Shown here piece after piece: positions 16,702 to 25,046 of a stretch of DNA of 64,000 bases. The notes under the pieces are model-generated. The model was not told the DNA's origin and ran no database searches. It saw only the letters and a list, made by a program, of their open reading frames with translations. The position numbers and the translations under genes were made by a program. Numbering within the stretch: the stretch's first letter is position 1; every line of letters begins with the position of its first letter. This stretch comes from Bremerella sp. P1 (lineage in GTDB: Bacteria > Planctomycetota > Planctomycetia > Pirellulales > Pirellulaceae): contig NZ_CP118164.1 in NCBI RefSeq assembly GCF_028748185.1, positions 3,993,814-4,057,813 on the forward strand. The letters are read 5' to 3'.

Positions 16702-18261
16702 ATGGCTCGTTTTCTAAAAGCACTGCAAGGACTGAAATCGGATGTCCCTGAGGCAAATCCTCCGCAAGAGGCCTCCTCGGGTTCATCCGATGCATCACCT
16801 GAGGTGTCTGACGAGTCAAAGGCCGCAGAAGAAAAGCAGGCAGCTGAATCGCATCCGCGACCCATGTCGCAAACGATCATGATGCAGGAGCCAGCCAACG
16901 CACCAGAAACGAAGCCTGCATCACCTCCGGTTGCTTCGCCAGAGCAGAACGAGCTTATCCAAAAACTAACGCAGCAACTCGCCGGCATGCTTAAGCAGCG
17001 AGACAAAGTGGCGAAGGAGGTTTCTCAGGTTAAGGAAGAGCTGGCGACACATGACCGACGTCACGAAGACGAAATCATTCGCTTGCGTGATACGCTCGAA
17101 ACCCATCAGCAATCGTCCAAGACGATCGAAGCGGAATTGAAAGAGATTCAGTCTGAACTCCGCAGGCAGCTCGAAGCACAGCAGGAAGAGTTCGCCAAAA
17201 AACTGAGCGAAGTTGAGCAGCGAGTTCAGGCCCAATCCTCGACTCCAACAATCGTCAACGACTCGAATGCTGAGCTTGGAATACAACAGGTTCGCGAGCA
17301 GTTAAAGTCTCATGACAAGCGATACGAGCAAGAGATCGTTCGCCTGCGAGATACGCTCCAGTCGCATCAGGAATCCTCCAAGTCGATCCAGACAGAGCTT
17401 CTCAAAGAACTCAAACGCCAGGGGGAGTCGTTCGCCAAGCAATTGAGCGATGTTGAGGAGCGAGTGCAACGGCAGGCGACCGCCACGGTACCAGCCGAAG
17501 TGAAAGAATCGGAAGTCACTTCGCCAATACCAAGTGTGCCGGAGCCAAAGCCGTTAGAGGCCTCCCCTGTTTTCAAGCCGCAACCGCGAGTAACAACGCC
17601 AGAAAAGCCAATTCCAGTTATGGATGCTCTGCGTCGTGCGATCGTTTCTCTTGACGATCCGCAGTACTCGGAGGAGCTTGTTCAGCTTTGCAATTCCATC
17701 TTCGGACCGATCGAGCTTTCCGCGATCACGGAGCCGCTCGTTATTTTCCTGGGAACCTGTGTCCCAGGACATGATGCCTCGGGCTTAGCCATTCGCCTGG
17801 CAGCCTGGCTAAGTCAGAATGCTTGCGATGTATTCATGATCGATGGTGCATTGAAGAACAAGACGCTGTCGGAGCAAATGGGGCTGCGATCGAGCCCTGG
17901 TCTATTTGAGATCGTTCGACGGGAGTCCTATCGCCAGGACGGAACGTATCGCGATAGCGATACCGGGGTATCGATTATTCCGGCAGGCAAGTCTTCGTTC
18001 ATGCTGACCAGCAGCGAGCAGGACCTTGCTTCGCTGCGTGACCAAATTCGTGAGATCTTAAAAATCTGTTCGGTCGTGTTGGTCGTTGGAGAAGGCCCCG
18101 ACATTCCCGCGTCTTGGTTGCTCGCGCAAGTCGCCAACAAGACTTATCTTCAGGCAGATCTGGGAAGTGTGTCACGCGAAGACATACAGGCCGCCGTCGA
18201 TTGTTATCATCAGGTCGGGGTAGATCCGGCTGGATTGATAGCCACCTCGACCCGTAATTAA
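16702..18261 (+). CDS. Coiled-coil protein with degenerate BY-kinase/CpsD-like domain
   Basis: 519 residues. An Ala/Glu/Pro-rich N-terminus is followed by coiled coil containing an 87-residue tandem duplication (RHEDEIIRLRDTL near residue 121 and RYEQEIVRLRDTL near 208). The C-terminal ~170 residues have the layout of bacterial tyrosine kinases (CpsD/Wzc): a strand then PGHDASGLAIRLAAWL, VFMIDGALKNKTLSEQMGL, PGLFEIV and VSIIPAGK. The nucleotide motifs are degraded: the Walker A Lys position is Ala, the A' motif has lost its second Asp, and the Walker B Asp is Gly (VVLVVGEGPD). There is no C-terminal Tyr cluster. It is probably a non-catalytic partner of the ATPase upstream. Confidence 0.65.
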   Translation: MARFLKALQGLKSDVPEANPPQEASSGSSDASPEVSDESKAAEEKQAAESHPRPMSQTIMMQEPANAPETKPASPPVASPEQNELIQKLTQQLAGMLKQRDKVAKEVSQVKEELATHDRRHEDEIIRLRDTLETHQQSSKTIEAELKEIQSELRRQLEAQQEEFAKKLSEVEQRVQAQSSTPTIVNDSNAELGIQQVREQLKSHDKRYEQEIVRLRDTLQSHQESSKSIQTELLKELKRQGESFAKQLSDVEERVQRQATATVPAEVKESEVTSPIPSVPEPKPLEASPVFKPQPRVTTPEKPIPVMDALRRAIVSLDDPQYSEELVQLCNSIFGPIELSAITEPLVIFLGTCVPGHDASGLAIRLAAWLSQNACDVFMIDGALKNKTLSEQMGLRSSPGLFEIVRRESYRQDGTYRDSDTGVSIIPAGKSSFMLTSSEQDLASLRDQIREILKICSVVLVVGEGPDIPASWLLAQVANKTYLQADLGSVSREDIQAAVDCYHQVGVDPAGLIATSTRN

Positions 18262-18338
18262 GTGCTATACTTGGCTGCTAAGTCGTTAGACCTTGCGATC
18301 TGCCCCAGACGAACAAACCCTCAGCCAGACTAGTTGCC

Positions 18339-19283
18339 ATGGCCAAGTATCTTGTTACCGGCGGTGCCGGTTTTATCGGTTCTCACATTGTTGACGGTTT
18401 GTTGGCCCGAGGCGATGAGGTCGTCATCTACGACAATCTCAGTACCGGAAGTAGAAAGAACCTGCCTGATCACGCCAAAGCAACGTTCATCGAAGGGTCG
18501 ATCACCGACGCTGATGACTTGGCAAAAGCACTCGACGGCGTTGAGTACGTGTTTCATCAAGCAGCTCTCGCTTCGGTTCCGTTAAGCGTTGAACGACCGC
18601 TCGATACAAATCTGCACTGCGTCACAGGTACGCTGAATGTTTTGAACGAAGCCCGCAAAGCTGGCGTGAAACGCGTTGTTTATGCTGCTTCCAGCAGCGC
18701 CTACGGAGATCAGCCTTTCTTGGCAAAGCGTGAATCCGACTTGCCTGCTCCCCTTTCCCCGTATGCGGTCGCCAAGTTGGCAGGCGAATACTACTGCCAG
18801 GCGTTCTATCATACCTATGGTCTGGAAACAGTCGGTCTACGTTACTTCAATGTCTTTGGCCCGCGGCAAGATCCAGACAGCCCCTACTCGGCCGTGATTC
18901 CGATCTTTCTAACACTTCTCTTGAGTGGCAAGCAGCCAGTCGTCTATGGAGACGGTCAACAGTCTCGCGACTTTACTTACGTGCAGAACATTGTGAGCGC
19001 CAACCTCAAGGCGATGGCAGCCGAGGGCGTCGCAGGCCGCATCATCAATGTAGCCAACGGCAAAAGCACTTCCCTGCTGACCTTGCTGAAGTTGCTCAAC
19101 GAATATCTGGGGACTGACATCCAAGCGAAGCACGATCCTCCTCGCGCCGGTGATGTCCGCGACAGCATGGCCGACAATACGCTCGCCACAAAGCTGCTGG
19201 ACTACGAGATCGAAGTCGACTTCGACGAAGGACTTAAGCGTTCGATCGAGTATTATCGCGAGCTGGCCCTGCAGCGGGCATAG
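18339..19283 (+). CDS. NAD-dependent UDP-sugar epimerase (WbpP/GalE-like SDR)
   Basis: 314 residues. The Rossmann signature TGGAGFIGSH is at residues 7-16, the Ser of AASSSAYG near 118, and the catalytic YxxxK (YAVAK) at 142-146. LRYFNVFGPRQDPDSPYSAVIP is typical of the WbpP/VipB-type C4 epimerases of UDP-N-acetylhexosamines and of GalE2 proteins. The reaction would interconvert UDP-GlcNAc and UDP-GalNAc, or the equivalent hexoses; specificity is uncertain. It follows the Wzz-like/ATPase/kinase-like genes by 77 nt and may supply a sugar for the same polysaccharide. Confidence 0.9.
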   Translation: MAKYLVTGGAGFIGSHIVDGLLARGDEVVIYDNLSTGSRKNLPDHAKATFIEGSITDADDLAKALDGVEYVFHQAALASVPLSVERPLDTNLHCVTGTLNVLNEARKAGVKRVVYAASSSAYGDQPFLAKRESDLPAPLSPYAVAKLAGEYYCQAFYHTYGLETVGLRYFNVFGPRQDPDSPYSAVIPIFLTLLLSGKQPVVYGDGQQSRDFTYVQNIVSANLKAMAAEGVAGRIINVANGKSTSLLTLLKLLNEYLGTDIQAKHDPPRAGDVRDSMADNTLATKLLDYEIEVDFDEGLKRSIEYYRELALQRA

Positions 19284-19294
19284 AATCGAAGAGT

Positions 19295-20575
19295 CTAAAG
19301 CGACTCATTCACACAGTGCGATCGTTCTTCCAATACCGGCTGATCTTCTTCCTGCGATACGATCGGCTTGGCGAATCGCTGATTCAACAGGGCAATGACC
19401 GTCAATAGCACGGCGACGGTCATGAAGGTAATCGGATAGGCTGGTAGGTCGGCTTTGCGGCTTCCTGCAATCATCAAGCCGATCAGTGGCTGACCAAACA
19501 AGCCGCCTGAGTCGAGCATCACCAGCATCAGGTTCGTACCGGTGCCTCGATACTTCTTAGGGAACGCAATACTTCCACCACCGATGATCGCTGGGAAGAT
19601 CAACGCGTGGGCCATGCCACCCACGATCGCAGGAAGCGGCAAGAGCCAGGGGTTTTTCGCTAGGAGGTAAAGCGTCAGGCTAATCGACAAGAGCAAGATG
19701 CCGATAGTGGCCGCGTTCTTCACGCCAATGCGCTCAGGCACTTTGCGGGTAAGCAACCGACATGTAAATGCCGTTATCGCATAGACGAGGAAAAACGAGC
19801 TGATGTGCTCGATACCGATTTCCTTCGCGTAGCTTCTTAAAAAGATCTGCGGGAACAGTACGCCCACACCCATCGCAAAGGACATGACCAGCATCCAGCC
19901 TGGATGGTATTCACGGATCAAGCGAATGATCGAGGGATGGCCGCTTGAACGCTGTGGTTTGTCTTGGCGTGTGGCAAAGTATGCCAGTGTGATCGAAACC
20001 ACACACGCACCTAAGGCAACCAAGAACATGGTGTTGATCTTCGCGTCGATTGCAGCTTCACCAGCGAAGATGATGTCACCGATGAGTGGGCCGATCGCCA
20101 GACCAATGAACCCGGACGAACCCAATACGCCAATCAATTCAGTACTTCGCCCCTTGGGGGCTTTCAGGGAAATGGCGGTGATCGAAGCTCCAAACGCACC
20201 TGCGAGACCGACCATGTAGCACAGTCGAAGAAAATAGATCAGTGGGCCGTCGACGTTGCCGACAATAAAGTGTCCGACGATCGCACAGAGGAGAAGGCAA
20301 AGTGATCCGAGCCAAACGACGCGGGTTCCGAACCGGTCGATCACCGCTCCCTGGGCAAATCGAGCCAGCACGGCTCCACCCATCCCAAAACCAGTGATTA
20401 GCCCCAGATCGTACTCGTCACCACCCAGATAATTGACAAAGTCGAAGTAACGGAACAAGGAGCTGTTACAGACAATCAGCGCCGTATTGGCAAAGTAAGC
20501 CAGCCAGAATTCACGGCCGTAAGCAATTTGCGGGGCAGTCGATGTCTCATCGGCCGTTACTACGGCGGAATTCAT
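19295..20575 (-). CDS. MFS transporter
   Basis: 426 residues with about 12 hydrophobic segments and cytoplasmic termini. The loop between helices 2 and 3 carries the MFS motif A-like RFAQGAVIDRFGTRVVW. The substrate cannot be inferred from sequence or neighbours. It is convergent with the epimerase gene (11 nt apart) and divergent from the glycosyltransferase. Confidence 0.88.
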   Translation of the reverse strand: MNSAVVTADETSTAPQIAYGREFWLAYFANTALIVCNSSLFRYFDFVNYLGGDEYDLGLITGFGMGGAVLARFAQGAVIDRFGTRVVWLGSLCLLLCAIVGHFIVGNVDGPLIYFLRLCYMVGLAGAFGASITAISLKAPKGRSTELIGVLGSSGFIGLAIGPLIGDIIFAGEAAIDAKINTMFLVALGACVVSITLAYFATRQDKPQRSSGHPSIIRLIREYHPGWMLVMSFAMGVGVLFPQIFLRSYAKEIGIEHISSFFLVYAITAFTCRLLTRKVPERIGVKNAATIGILLLSISLTLYLLAKNPWLLPLPAIVGGMAHALIFPAIIGGGSIAFPKKYRGTGTNLMLVMLDSGGLFGQPLIGLMIAGSRKADLPAYPITFMTVAVLLTVIALLNQRFAKPIVSQEEDQPVLEERSHCVNESL

Positions 20576-20694
20576 GGGTCCTCGGCTCGGTTTTGTGTTC
20601 TCTCTGGTTAGAATGTAAGTATAGGCATTCCCAGACCGGAAATCCTTGGAAGCCTATCTAAGGACAGTCTGAGTACGAACTTTTGACCAACAAA

Positions 20695-21495
20695 ATGAGT
20701 AAAATCGCTGACAAAACTGAGGCGACACCCCGTAGCGATCTGGCTAAGGGGGACGAACACTCCGTGAAGACGGGGCGTGTTCTGATTGCCATCGCCACTT
20801 ACAACGAGATTGAGAACTTACCCATTCTCGTTGAACGACTCGTGGACACTTTGCCTGAGGCGGATTTGTTGGTCATTGATGATGGCTCGCCAGACGGAAC
20901 CGGCCAGTGGTGCGAAGATCACGCCAAGATGAATGCGCGGATGCACTGCCTTCATCGGAAGGGCAAACCAGGACTTGGTTCTGCGATTATCGCCGCGATG
21001 CAATATGCCATCGACAATAACTATGACGTGATGATCAATCTGGATGCCGACCTTAGTCATCCACCTGAGAAGATCCCTGAACTTCTGGAAGCGTGGCAAG
21101 CCGGGGCATCGGAGAGTACGGTCGCCATCGGCTCGAGGTATGTTCCCGGAGGCGGCATTACCGGCTGGCCTCTGAAACGCCACTTCATGAGTCGCGGGAT
21201 CAATATGTACACGCGGTGGCTGCTGTGGTTACCGATGGCCGACTGCAGCGGAAGTTTTCGTGCTTACCCTGTGAACCTGTTGCGAAAGATCGACTTCGAC
21301 TCGTTTCTTAGCTACGGGTACTCTTTCTTTGAAGAGGTACTCTTCCACTTGAAAGAGCAGGGGGCCACGTTCGTCGAAGTTCCCTTCCAGTTCGTCGAGC
21401 GACAGTACGGCAGCTCTAAGATCAACATGCGGAAAGCGATGGTTGCCGTTTGGACGATCTTCCGACTTGGTCTGAAAGCTTGGCGTCCCTGGTAA
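20695..21495 (+). CDS. Polyprenyl-phosphate mannose/glucose synthase-like glycosyltransferase (GT2)
   Basis: 266 residues from ATG at 20695 (a TTG four codons upstream is also in frame). A GT2 nucleotide-sugar fold is visible: VLIAIATYNEIENLP, LLVIDDGSPDGTG, KPGLGSAII and the DXD-type NLDADLSHPPEKIPEL. The product lacks C-terminal transmembrane segments, like the soluble DPM1-type dolichol/polyprenol-phosphate mannose synthases. It would transfer mannose (or another hexose) from a nucleotide sugar to polyprenyl phosphate at the membrane. The lipid-linked sugar could serve glycosylation or polysaccharide modification. Confidence 0.88.
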   Translation: MSKIADKTEATPRSDLAKGDEHSVKTGRVLIAIATYNEIENLPILVERLVDTLPEADLLVIDDGSPDGTGQWCEDHAKMNARMHCLHRKGKPGLGSAIIAAMQYAIDNNYDVMINLDADLSHPPEKIPELLEAWQAGASESTVAIGSRYVPGGGITGWPLKRHFMSRGINMYTRWLLWLPMADCSGSFRAYPVNLLRKIDFDSFLSYGYSFFEEVLFHLKEQGATFVEVPFQFVERQYGSSKINMRKAMVAVWTIFRLGLKAWRPW

Positions 21496-21704
21496 AGTTC
21501 TTGCCGAAATGATTCGCGGCCGCAAATGGACCGCGAATTCTATCTCTGAATTTCGTAGTGAATCGGCGATTTTCACTATGGAATACTGCCAGATAGGGGG
21601 AATCTCTCCTCCGCAACCATTCACTAGTGGTTTGTGATTTCTCGCGCGTTTATGATGGAACGTGCTTTACATCCCGCCCTTCAACGTCGAAAGGATCCCA
21701 ATCG

Positions 21705-22964
21705 ATGTTCCCTGTACGTACCCTTATCGTTTCCTGTGCCCTTGGTCTGCTGTGGCTTCCTGGCGTCAACGCAGCAGAGACCTTCCAGGTTAAAGTGGCT
21801 GCTCAGGGGGATGCAAAGCGGGCAATTCCTCTCCAAGTTGATGTTGCTGTCCCGAAAAGCTTTGCCGATGTCGGACTGGTTGAACTGACGACCAACGGTG
21901 GAGACACGCTTTACGGCCAACTGACCAAGCCAGGTCTCGGCGACCCTTCATCCGATCCGCTGGCCCGTGAGCTGCATCTTGTTTTGCCGAAGAAGATGGT
22001 AGGACCCGAGCAAGAGTTCGCCGTTTCTATTTTGGAAAACAAAGAGGGGCTGACGGAGTTCCACTTCCAAGATGAAGCAGGTAAACACAAAGATCTGTTG
22101 TTCGGCGATCGTCCCGTGCTTCGTTACATGTACGAGGCGGTAGATTCCAGCTCGGAAGACCGTCGCAAGGAAACGATGAAGGTCTATCATCACCTGTTTG
22201 ATCCGAAGGGAGAGAACCTTCTCACGAAGGGACCAGGTGGATTGTTCCAGCATCACCGGGGCATTTTCTACGGGTTCAATCGCATCAGCTACGAGCAAGA
22301 TGGCCAGAAGAAGTCTGCCGACGTCTGGCACTGCAATAAGAAAGAAAGTCAAACCCACGAAGCATTCGTTCGTGAAGAAGTTGGCCCGGTCATGGCTCGT
22401 CAACTTCTAGAGATCGATTGGAATGGTCAGGACGGTAAGACCTTCGCGACCGAATTGCGTCAAATGACCGTCTATCACGTTGATGGTGCTCAGGTAATCG
22501 ATTTCACTTCTGAGTTAACGGCCAAGGCCGACAACATGAAGGTCGATGGCGACCCGCAGCACGCTGGCTTCCAATATCGAGCAACTCAGCACGTGCCAGA
22601 TAACACGGCCAAGCAGACCTATTACGTTCGCCCGGACGGAAAGGGTGAGCCAGGTAAGTTTCGCAATTGGCCAGGCAACAAAGACCACGTCGATCTTGAA
22701 TTCAACGCACTCAGCTTTGTCGCGTTCGACCAACGCTACACCTGTTGCTATCTGGATTCTCCAGAGAATCCGAAACCGGCTCGCTTCAGCGAACGAGACT
22801 ATGGACGGTTTGGTTCGTATTTCGCGACCGAGATCTCCCAAGACAAACCGCTAGAGCTTAACTACCGACTCTGGCTTCAGGCTGGCGAAATGGAAGTTGC
22901 TGAGGTCAAACAGCTGCGCGACGACTTTGTTGACCCACCTAAAGTTACGGTGGAAGCCGGGTAA
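21705..22964 (+). CDS. Secreted DUF6807 (PmoA-like) protein
   Basis: 419 residues from ATG at 21705, chosen because AAAGGA lies about 10 nt upstream and a signal peptide follows directly (LIVSCALGLLWLPGVNA). The central region GGLFQHHRGIFYGFNRI with HVDGAQVIDFTSEL and YFATEISQDKPLELNYRLWLQ is the DUF6807 domain found with the PmoA label in planctomycete annotations. It is not a methane monooxygenase subunit. The fold is thought to resemble galactose-mutarotase-like sugar-binding beta-sandwiches, so a role in carbohydrate processing outside the cytoplasm is an inference. Confidence 0.8.
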   Translation: MFPVRTLIVSCALGLLWLPGVNAAETFQVKVAAQGDAKRAIPLQVDVAVPKSFADVGLVELTTNGGDTLYGQLTKPGLGDPSSDPLARELHLVLPKKMVGPEQEFAVSILENKEGLTEFHFQDEAGKHKDLLFGDRPVLRYMYEAVDSSSEDRRKETMKVYHHLFDPKGENLLTKGPGGLFQHHRGIFYGFNRISYEQDGQKKSADVWHCNKKESQTHEAFVREEVGPVMARQLLEIDWNGQDGKTFATELRQMTVYHVDGAQVIDFTSELTAKADNMKVDGDPQHAGFQYRATQHVPDNTAKQTYYVRPDGKGEPGKFRNWPGNKDHVDLEFNALSFVAFDQRYTCCYLDSPENPKPARFSERDYGRFGSYFATEISQDKPLELNYRLWLQAGEMEVAEVKQLRDDFVDPPKVTVEAG

Positions 22965-22994
22965 TCGCCCAAAAGCGGGGATTGGGGGCATTCG

Positions 22995-23023
22995 TTGACA
23001 CCTCGGTTACCCGTACCTAAAAT
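22995..23023 (+). promoter_or_regulatory. Sigma-70 promoter of acs
   Basis: A perfect TTGACA (22995-23000), a 17-bp spacer and TAAAAT (23018-23023, five of six consensus bases) precede the acs start by about 60 nt. Confidence 0.8.
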
Positions 23024-23084
23024 CGCGTGTTCACCCCAATGGAAAATACTCCATCATAAGTAAACCTTTTAGGATGTGCTGTTC

Positions 23085-25040
23085 ATGTCGGATGGTAAAA
23101 CCGGGCAAATTGACAACGTGATGCATGAATCGCGACTCTTCCCCCCGAGTGAAGAGTTCGCGTCGAAGGCCCGGGTTAAGTCGGTCGAAGAGTACCAGCA
23201 GAAGTGGGACGAAGCGCAAGCGGACCTGCCTGCGTTCTGGGATAAGTTCGCCAAGGAAGAACTTCACTGGTTCGAGCCCTATAACGAAGTCCTCGAGTGG
23301 AATTGCCCCAACGCCAAGTGGTTTGTCGGCGGCAAGACCAACGTCAGCTACAACTGCCTCGACCGACATTTAGGGACTCCAACTGCGGACAAGACAGCCA
23401 TCTTGTGGGAAGGGGAGCCTGGCGACCAGCGATCACTGACCTACAAAGAACTACATGCCGAGGTTTGCAAGTTTTCCAATGCTCTTAAGAGCCTTGGGGT
23501 CGGGGAAGGGGACCGTGTTTCGCTCTACATGCCCATGGTTCCAGAGTTGGCAATTGCCATGCTCGCCTGTGCCCGGATCGGTGCCATCCACTCTGTGATC
23601 TTTGCTGGGTTTTCGGCGGAATCGATCGCGGACCGCAATAACGATGCTCATGCGAAGGTCATTGTCACAGCGGACGCTGGCTGGCGTCGCGGTAAAGAAT
23701 TGCCACTCAAAGCGATCGTTGACGAAGCCCTTGAGAAATCGGAATCGATCGAAAAGTGCGTCGTGCTGAAACGCGTCGGCAATGATATCGAGATGAAATC
23801 CGATCGGGATGTCTGGTGGCACGAGCTGATGGATGCCGCCTCGGAGGACTGCCCGGCGACACCGTTGGATAGCGAAACTCCGCTGTTCATTCTGTACACC
23901 AGCGGTTCCACCGGAAAGCCAAAGGGCATTCTGCATACGACTGCCGGATACAACCTGTACGCGAAAAAGACCTTTGAGTGGGTCTTTGATCACCGCGATG
24001 ATGACATTTACTGGTGTACGGCTGACTGCGGATGGATCACCGGCCACAGCTACGTGGTGTACGGTCCATTCTCGGCGGGGGCGACATGCGTGATGTACGA
24101 AGGTGCCCCGAATCATCCAGATGAAGGTCGGTTCTGGGAAATCGTTGAGAAGTACAAGGTCACCATTTTGTACACGGCTCCGACGGCCATTCGTGCCTTT
24201 ATCAAGTGGGGCGACCAGTGGGTCGACAAGCACGATCTATCGAGCTTGCGGCTGCTTGGCACCGTGGGCGAAGGCATCAATCCTGAAGCCTGGATGTGGT
24301 ACCACAAGAAGATCGGTTCCGAGAAGTGCCCAATCGTTGATACCTGGTGGCAGACCGAGACGGGCGGCATCATGATGTCGCCGCTACCCGGGGCCATCGC
24401 CACGAAGCCTGGCAGTTGTACCCGGCCGTTATTTGGTATCGTGCCTGGTATCTTTGATGAATCGCTCAACGAAGTTGGAACCAACCAAGGCGGAATGCTC
24501 ACGATCACGCAGCCATGGCCAGGTATGCTGCGAGGCGTTTGGGGTGACGAAGAGCGTTTCAAGGAAACCTATTGGTCGAAAGTCCCTGGTAAGTACCTGG
24601 CAGGCGATAACGCCCGTTGCGATGAAGATGGTTACTACTGGATCATGGGTCGAATCGACGACGTCATCAATGTCGCCGGTCACCGGTTGAGTACCATTGA
24701 AGTTGAGAGTGCGTTGGTGTCGCATCCTCTCGTTGCGGAAGCGGCGGTTGTCGGTCGTCCACATGAAGTGAAAGGAGAAGCAATTGCTGCCTTCGTCACG
24801 CTCAAGGGAACGGACGATACTGAGGAAGCCCGCGACATTTTGAAGCAGCATGTCCGTAAGGAAATCGGCGCTCTGGCTGTACCTGATGATATCCGCTTCA
24901 CCGCTACCTTGCCGAAGACTCGTAGTGGAAAGATCATGCGTCGCTTGCTACGCGACATTGCATCGGGCAAAGAAGTGGTCGGTGACACGACGACACTCGA
25001 GGATTATTCGGTGTTGGCCAAGCTTCGCGAAGAAGATTAA
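23085..25040 (+). CDS. acs: Acetyl-CoA synthetase (AMP-forming acetate-CoA ligase)
   Basis: 651 residues, the standard Acs length. ATG at 23085 is chosen over the in-frame GTG at 23076 because AGGA (23071-23074) is then correctly spaced. The enzyme converts acetate, ATP and CoA to acetyl-CoA through acetyl-AMP. The adenylation motif [11 protein letters not shown] is near residue 270, the TWWQTETGG motif near 425, and the C-terminal [11 protein letters not shown] carries the lysine whose acetylation switches off Acs. It has its own strong promoter and a terminator, so it is a single transcript. Confidence 0.97.
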   Translation: MSDGKTGQIDNVMHESRLFPPSEEFASKARVKSVEEYQQKWDEAQADLPAFWDKFAKEELHWFEPYNEVLEWNCPNAKWFVGGKTNVSYNCLDRHLGTPTADKTAILWEGEPGDQRSLTYKELHAEVCKFSNALKSLGVGEGDRVSLYMPMVPELAIAMLACARIGAIHSVIFAGFSAESIADRNNDAHAKVIVTADAGWRRGKELPLKAIVDEALEKSESIEKCVVLKRVGNDIEMKSDRDVWWHELMDAASEDCPATPLDSETPLFILYTSGSTGKPKGILHTTAGYNLYAKKTFEWVFDHRDDDIYWCTADCGWITGHSYVVYGPFSAGATCVMYEGAPNHPDEGRFWEIVEKYKVTILYTAPTAIRAFIKWGDQWVDKHDLSSLRLLGTVGEGINPEAWMWYHKKIGSEKCPIVDTWWQTETGGIMMSPLPGAIATKPGSCTRPLFGIVPGIFDESLNEVGTNQGGMLTITQPWPGMLRGVWGDEERFKETYWSKVPGKYLAGDNARCDEDGYYWIMGRIDDVINVAGHRLSTIEVESALVSHPLVAEAAVVGRPHEVKGEAIAAFVTLKGTDDTEEARDILKQHVRKEIGALAVPDDIRFTATLPKTRSGKIMRRLLRDIASGKEVVGDTTTLEDYSVLAKLREED

Positions 25041-25046
25041 GGCTTA

